Assembly (NCBI GenBank): GCA_003663415.1 | Contig: QMZY01000032.1 | Location: 1 to 8,750, forward strand | DNA: 8,750 bases | Source of the DNA: Candidatus Aenigmatarchaeota archaeon | GTDB lineage: Archaea > Aenigmatarchaeota > Aenigmatarchaeia > QMZP01 | Reading direction: 5' to 3' | Part shown: piece after piece, positions 5,989 to 8,750 of the stretch | Layout of the letters: each line of letters begins with the position of its first letter | How positions within the stretch are numbered: the first letter of the stretch is position 1 | Position numbers and translations under genes: made by a program | The notes under the pieces: generated by a model | Databases searched by the model: none | Seen by the model: the letters and a program-made list of their open reading frames with translations, nothing else | What the model was told of the DNA's origin: nothing

Positions 5989-7460
5989 TTAGCGTTATAA
6001 TGCTAACTTACAATCATGAAAAATATATTTCTGAAGCAATTGAAAGCATACTAAACCAGAGTTTTAAAGATTTTGAACTGATTGTTCTTGATGATGGTTC
6101 TACTGATAATACAGGGAATATTATTAAAAAGTACTTGTCAGATTCTAGAGTTAAGTATATTTATCAAGAAAACATAGGAAATAAAGGATTTGGAATAGAT
6201 AAAGTTATAAATAAAGCTATTGAATTGACTAATGGCAAATTCATATGTTTTGCCCCGGGTGACGATGTTTCTATACCCAATAGACTCGAACTTCAAATAA
6301 ATAAGTTTCGGTTAGATCCCAGCATTGATATTGTATTTTCTGATATGTGGATTATTGATGAAAAAAGTCAGGTTATAGCTCAAAAATATCTCCCTGAATT
6401 TAGCTTTACTTCAAACAGCTTTTTAAGATTACTTTTTAAAATAAACTTAGTAACCGCTCCTACTGTAATGATGAAACGGAAGTGTATTGAAAAAGTTGGT
6501 TTATTTGAGCAGGGTCTTGTTTCGGACTATCATTATTGGTTAAAATCAGCTAAAGTTTTGAATTTTAAATTTATTAAAACACCTCTTGTTAAGTATCGTA
6601 TACATCAGAAATCACTTTCCCGTGCTCCTGAAAATCGTGATTTCCTAGTTTCAGAAACCATTAGAATACTAAAACTTATGAGAAAATATTATACAATTTA
6701 CGATTTATATCCGGAAATCAGATATTGTAAAGATAAAAACAGAGCATTATCAGATGCCTATCTTGATTTTGGTAATATATTGCTCACTGGTAATTTCCCT
6801 ATACCAGATTTAGCAATAAAAGAGTTTACAAAATCACTAAAACATCATCCAAATTTGGCGGCTTTAAATAATTTAGGAATTGCTATGATTCTTGATGGTA
6901 AAATTAAAGGAGGTATAACTTTTTTAAATAAGGCTTTGAAGCAATTCGGTTCAAATGATAAATTATTGTCCAATTTAAATAGTGCAACCCAAATGTTAGA
7001 TGGAATTCTAAGTTCACAATTTCATTTGCTAACTATTAATTCTAAAGAAAGCGAGTTAAAAAAAACAATTGATTTGTATGAACAAAATCCTCAACATATA
7101 GAAAAAAAAGGATATTATTATCAAGCTGAGGCATTATACAATAATGGTCAAGAGACAAAAGCCATAAAATTATTTGAAAAGACCTTAGAACTTGATCCAA
7201 ATTTTGCCTTGGCTCACAATGATTTGGCATGTATTTATTGGCAAAAGAGAAATATAAAAAAGGCCCTTCATCATATCACTAAGGCCATGGAATTGGCTCC
7301 GGATAATCGCGATATTATTTGGAATTTTGGGCAAATTTTGCGTGGACTGGGGTATGCAAAAAATGCTTGTAAAGTATATAAGGATTATTTAGAAAGACAC
7401 CCCGGGGAAAATGAGATAAGGCAGGTCGTTGAAGACCTTGAAAAAGGCCAAATTTTTTGA
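5979..7460 (+). CDS. GT2-family glycosyltransferase with C-terminal TPR repeats
   Basis: A 493-residue two-part protein. Residues 4-220 form a GT-A domain of family 2: ISVIMLTYNHEKYI at the N-terminus, LDDGSTDNT with D38/D39 for nucleotide binding, the DXD-equivalent APGDDVS (92-98), a pre-acceptor region ending in VSDYHYWLK (181-189), and YRIHQKSLSR (206-215). From about residue 255 it is helical with TPR-like pairs at roughly 260-290, 294-325, 378-407, 410-440 and 445-475. The clearest are KAIKLFEKTLELDPNFALAH (394-413) and the KALHHITKAMELAPDN unit (428-443). It transfers a sugar in the cytoplasm or at the inner membrane face; no membrane segment is apparent. The TPR part could bind a protein acceptor or a partner enzyme. 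The gene looks more AT-rich than its upstream neighbours: two sampled lines are 22-23% GC, against 37-40% in the ligase and aminotransferase genes. Confidence 0.88.
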   Translation: MPLISVIMLTYNHEKYISEAIESILNQSFKDFELIVLDDGSTDNTGNIIKKYLSDSRVKYIYQENIGNKGFGIDKVINKAIELTNGKFICFAPGDDVSIPNRLELQINKFRLDPSIDIVFSDMWIIDEKSQVIAQKYLPEFSFTSNSFLRLLFKINLVTAPTVMMKRKCIEKVGLFEQGLVSDYHYWLKSAKVLNFKFIKTPLVKYRIHQKSLSRAPENRDFLVSETIRILKLMRKYYTIYDLYPEIRYCKDKNRALSDAYLDFGNILLTGNFPIPDLAIKEFTKSLKHHPNLAALNNLGIAMILDGKIKGGITFLNKALKQFGSNDKLLSNLNSATQMLDGILSSQFHLLTINSKESELKKTIDLYEQNPQHIEKKGYYYQAEALYNNGQETKAIKLFEKTLELDPNFALAHNDLACIYWQKRNIKKALHHITKAMELAPDNRDIIWNFGQILRGLGYAKNACKVYKDYLERHPGENEIRQVVEDLEKGQIF

Positions 7461-7576
7461 ACATTTATTTTAAAATGCCGAAATATTCTTTAGTATGATT
7501 AGATTAGAAAAATATAACCGTGAATATATGCATTCAGCTTTGGGTTATTAGTCCGCAAAATAAGGAAGAATAAACT
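7461..7576 (+). other. Intergenic gap, the only one over 10 bases; no firm signal
   Basis: 116 AT-rich bases between the two GT2 genes. Possible weak promoter parts are TTTAAA (7468-7473) and TAGTAT (7491-7496) with 17-base spacing, each matching consensus at 4 of 6 bases. TATGAT (7494-7499) is a better -10 but its spacing would be 20. A short inverted repeat TGAAT/ATTCA (7521-7525 and 7532-7536) is too weak for a terminator and has no T-run. An 18-codon ATG frame (7495-7551) has no ribosome binding site. I make no regulatory call beyond noting the break in the gene chain. Confidence 0.3.
7562..7567 (+). promoter_or_regulatory. Ribosome binding site for the tandem GT2 gene
   Basis: AAGGAA, 9 bases before the ATG at 7577. 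The next in-frame residues lead straight into the GT2 N-terminal strand, which supports this start. Confidence 0.5.
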
Positions 7577-8750
7577 ATGTCAGAAAAAAATCCAACTGTT
7601 AGTGTAATAATACCGACTTATAATCGTGCACATTTAATAGGACGAGCTATACAGAGTGTTCTAAATCAAACTTATCGGGATTTTGAAATTATCATCGTCG
7701 ATGATGGTTCAACGGATAATACAGAAGAAGTGATAAAAGAATTTCAAAAACGAGATGAAAGAATAAGATATATTAAGCATGAAAGAAATAAAGGGTATCC
7801 AAAAGCATTAAATACAGGAATTAAAGCAGCTAAAGGAGAATATATAGCATTTCAAGATGATGACGATGAATGGCTCCCAGAAAAACTTGAGAAGCAAATG
7901 AGAGTTTTTGAAAATGCACCAGCAAAGGTTGGGGTTGTTTATACCGGCTTTTGGAGAATAGAAAATAATAAAAAAATTTATATACCATTTTTTTGGGTTA
8001 AACAAAAAGAAGGCAATATTCATGAGGAACTTCTCAAAGGAAATTTTATAGGAACTCCAGCTGCTCTCGTAAGAAAAGAATGTTTTGAAAAAGTAGGAGG
8101 ATTTGATACAAAACTTCCTTATCTACAAGATTGGGAATTGTGGATTAGGATTTCAAAGTGTTATCAATTTAGATATATTGATAGTTCGTTATTAAATTCA
8201 TTTTACACTCCTGATTCTCTTAATTATCAACCTCCTCTTATTCGTGCCAAGACAATGAAACTTATTCTATCAAAGCATTTTAATGATTTTGCTAAGAATA
8301 AAAAATTATTAGCAGGGCATTATTTTAGCCTTGGCGTTAATCTATATTATTCTAGCGGAAATTTTGAAGAGGGGAAAAATTATCTAATAAAAGCAGTTAA
8401 AATTCATTATTTGTCCTGCTCTCCTAAGGGAACAAGACACGCCTTAAATGTAAAAGATGTCAATAAATGCTCTATCATTATCCCTGTTTTTAATAATCCT
8501 GATTATATTAAACAATATCTTGATGTCCTTTATACAGTAACGCCAAATCATCTCTTTGAACTTATCATTGTTAATAATGCCTCAACGGATGGCACAAAGG
8601 AATTTTTGAATGAGTTTGCAAAAACACATCCTAATGTAAAGGTTATCCATAATCAAGAAAATCTGGGTTTTGCCAAGGCATGTAATCAAGGAGCACGAGC
8701 AGCCAAAGGAAAGTATTTGGTATTTTTAAATAATGATACTATTCCTCTAA
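7577..8750 (+). CDS. Tandem-domain GT2 glycosyltransferase, 3'-partial
   Basis: The frame is open from ATG 7577 to the window edge: 391 codons with no stop. The first GT-A domain covers about residues 7-225: VSVIIPTYNRAHLI (8-21), VDDGSTDNT with D42/D43, FQDDDDEW (92-99) as the DXD site, and LQDWELW (183-189) as the family ED-type acceptor motif. A short helical TPR-like stretch follows (about 245-275). A second GT-A domain begins near residue 298 with CSIIIPVFNNPDYI, VNNASTDGT (332-340), LGFAKACNQGARAAKGKY (363-380) and FLNNDTIP (383-390). The second domain resembles the rhamnosyltransferase-like GT2 branch, with VNNAST and NND in place of DDGS and DDD, so the two domains probably make different linkages. 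The complete length cannot be seen. The first domain is a paralogue of the GT2 domain in the preceding gene. Confidence 0.88.
   Translation, partial: MSEKNPTVSVIIPTYNRAHLIGRAIQSVLNQTYRDFEIIIVDDGSTDNTEEVIKEFQKRDERIRYIKHERNKGYPKALNTGIKAAKGEYIAFQDDDDEWLPEKLEKQMRVFENAPAKVGVVYTGFWRIENNKKIYIPFFWVKQKEGNIHEELLKGNFIGTPAALVRKECFEKVGGFDTKLPYLQDWELWIRISKCYQFRYIDSSLLNSFYTPDSLNYQPPLIRAKTMKLILSKHFNDFAKNKKLLAGHYFSLGVNLYYSSGNFEEGKNYLIKAVKIHYLSCSPKGTRHALNVKDVNKCSIIIPVFNNPDYIKQYLDVLYTVTPNHLFELIIVNNASTDGTKEFLNEFAKTHPNVKVIHNQENLGFAKACNQGARAAKGKYLVFLNNDTIPL

Noticed and set aside
7058..7065. A8 tract in the GT2-TPR gene and an A7 tract at 7584-7590 near the start of the tandem GT2 gene, as possible phase-variation switches
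   Set aside because: The tracts are short and codon-neutral (Lys codons), and similar runs occur across the window. Both frames are intact.
7521..7536. TGAAT/ATTCA inverted repeat as a terminator or operator
   Set aside because: A five-base AT-rich stem with a six-base loop is expected by chance here, and no T-run follows it.
7495..7551. 18-codon ATG frame in the intergenic gap, a possible leader peptide
   Set aside because: It has no ribosome binding site, no recognisable content and no attenuator-like hairpin after it.
1..8750. Reverse-strand open frames of 62-88 codons, for example at 772-966, 1125-1361, 4962-5228 and 7808-8023
   Set aside because: Each lies fully or mostly opposite a well-supported + strand gene and shows low-complexity or Phe/Ser-rich content with no recognisable domain, so they are antisense shadows.
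1..8750. CRISPR arrays, tRNA or rRNA genes, insertion sequences, att sites, phage or toxin-antitoxin genes
   Set aside because: I saw no spaced repeats, transposase or integrase motifs, terminal inverted repeats or RNA-gene signatures on either strand.

Overview
The window is one long stretch of a bacterial surface-polysaccharide or glycoprotein-glycan gene cluster. All nine genes are on the + strand and no convincing gene lies on the - strand. The DNA is AT-rich: hand-counted lines run from about 22 to 43% GC. AGA/AGG arginine and ATA isoleucine codons are common, proteins are lysine-rich, and ribosome binding sites are of the AGGAGGTGA type. This fits a low-GC bacterium, but I cannot name the lineage. 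FdtA/QdtA-type enzymes are known from S-layer glycans of thermophilic Gram-positives and from O-antigens of Gram-negatives, so they do not settle it.

Layout. (1) 1-1153: the 3' end of a gene that started before the window, with the C-terminus of a GT-B glycosyltransferase running in frame into a PAPS-type sulfotransferase domain. (2) 1116-5988: a tightly overlapping block of six sugar-modifying genes: FdtA/QdtA-type 3,4-ketoisomerase, ATP-grasp ligase, extended SDR epimerase/dehydratase, class I SAM methyltransferase, HAD phosphatase, and DegT/DnrJ/EryC1/StrS PLP aminotransferase. (3) 5979-7460: a GT2 glycosyltransferase with a C-terminal TPR region, overlapping the aminotransferase gene. (4) 7461-7576: the only real intergenic gap, 116 bases. 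(5) 7577-8750: a second GT2 gene, still open at the window end, already showing two GT-A domains in tandem.

How it may work together. The ketoisomerase and aminotransferase are the two signature steps for a dTDP-3-amino-3,6-dideoxyhexose (Fuc3N/Qui3N type). Their upstream enzymes (RmlA/RmlB) and the usual N-acyltransferase are not in the window. The ATP-grasp ligase could instead attach a carboxylic acid or amino acid to the amino sugar, and the methyltransferase could methylate the sugar or its side group. The glycosyltransferases and the sulfotransferase would assemble and decorate the glycan. The family calls are firm. The pathway, and above all the ligase hypothesis, is inference.

Each junction from 1116 to 5988 is an overlap or a gap of at most 10 bases, which points to one transcript with translational coupling. 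The gap at 7461 is the only place where a new transcript might begin, and I see no strong promoter or terminator there.
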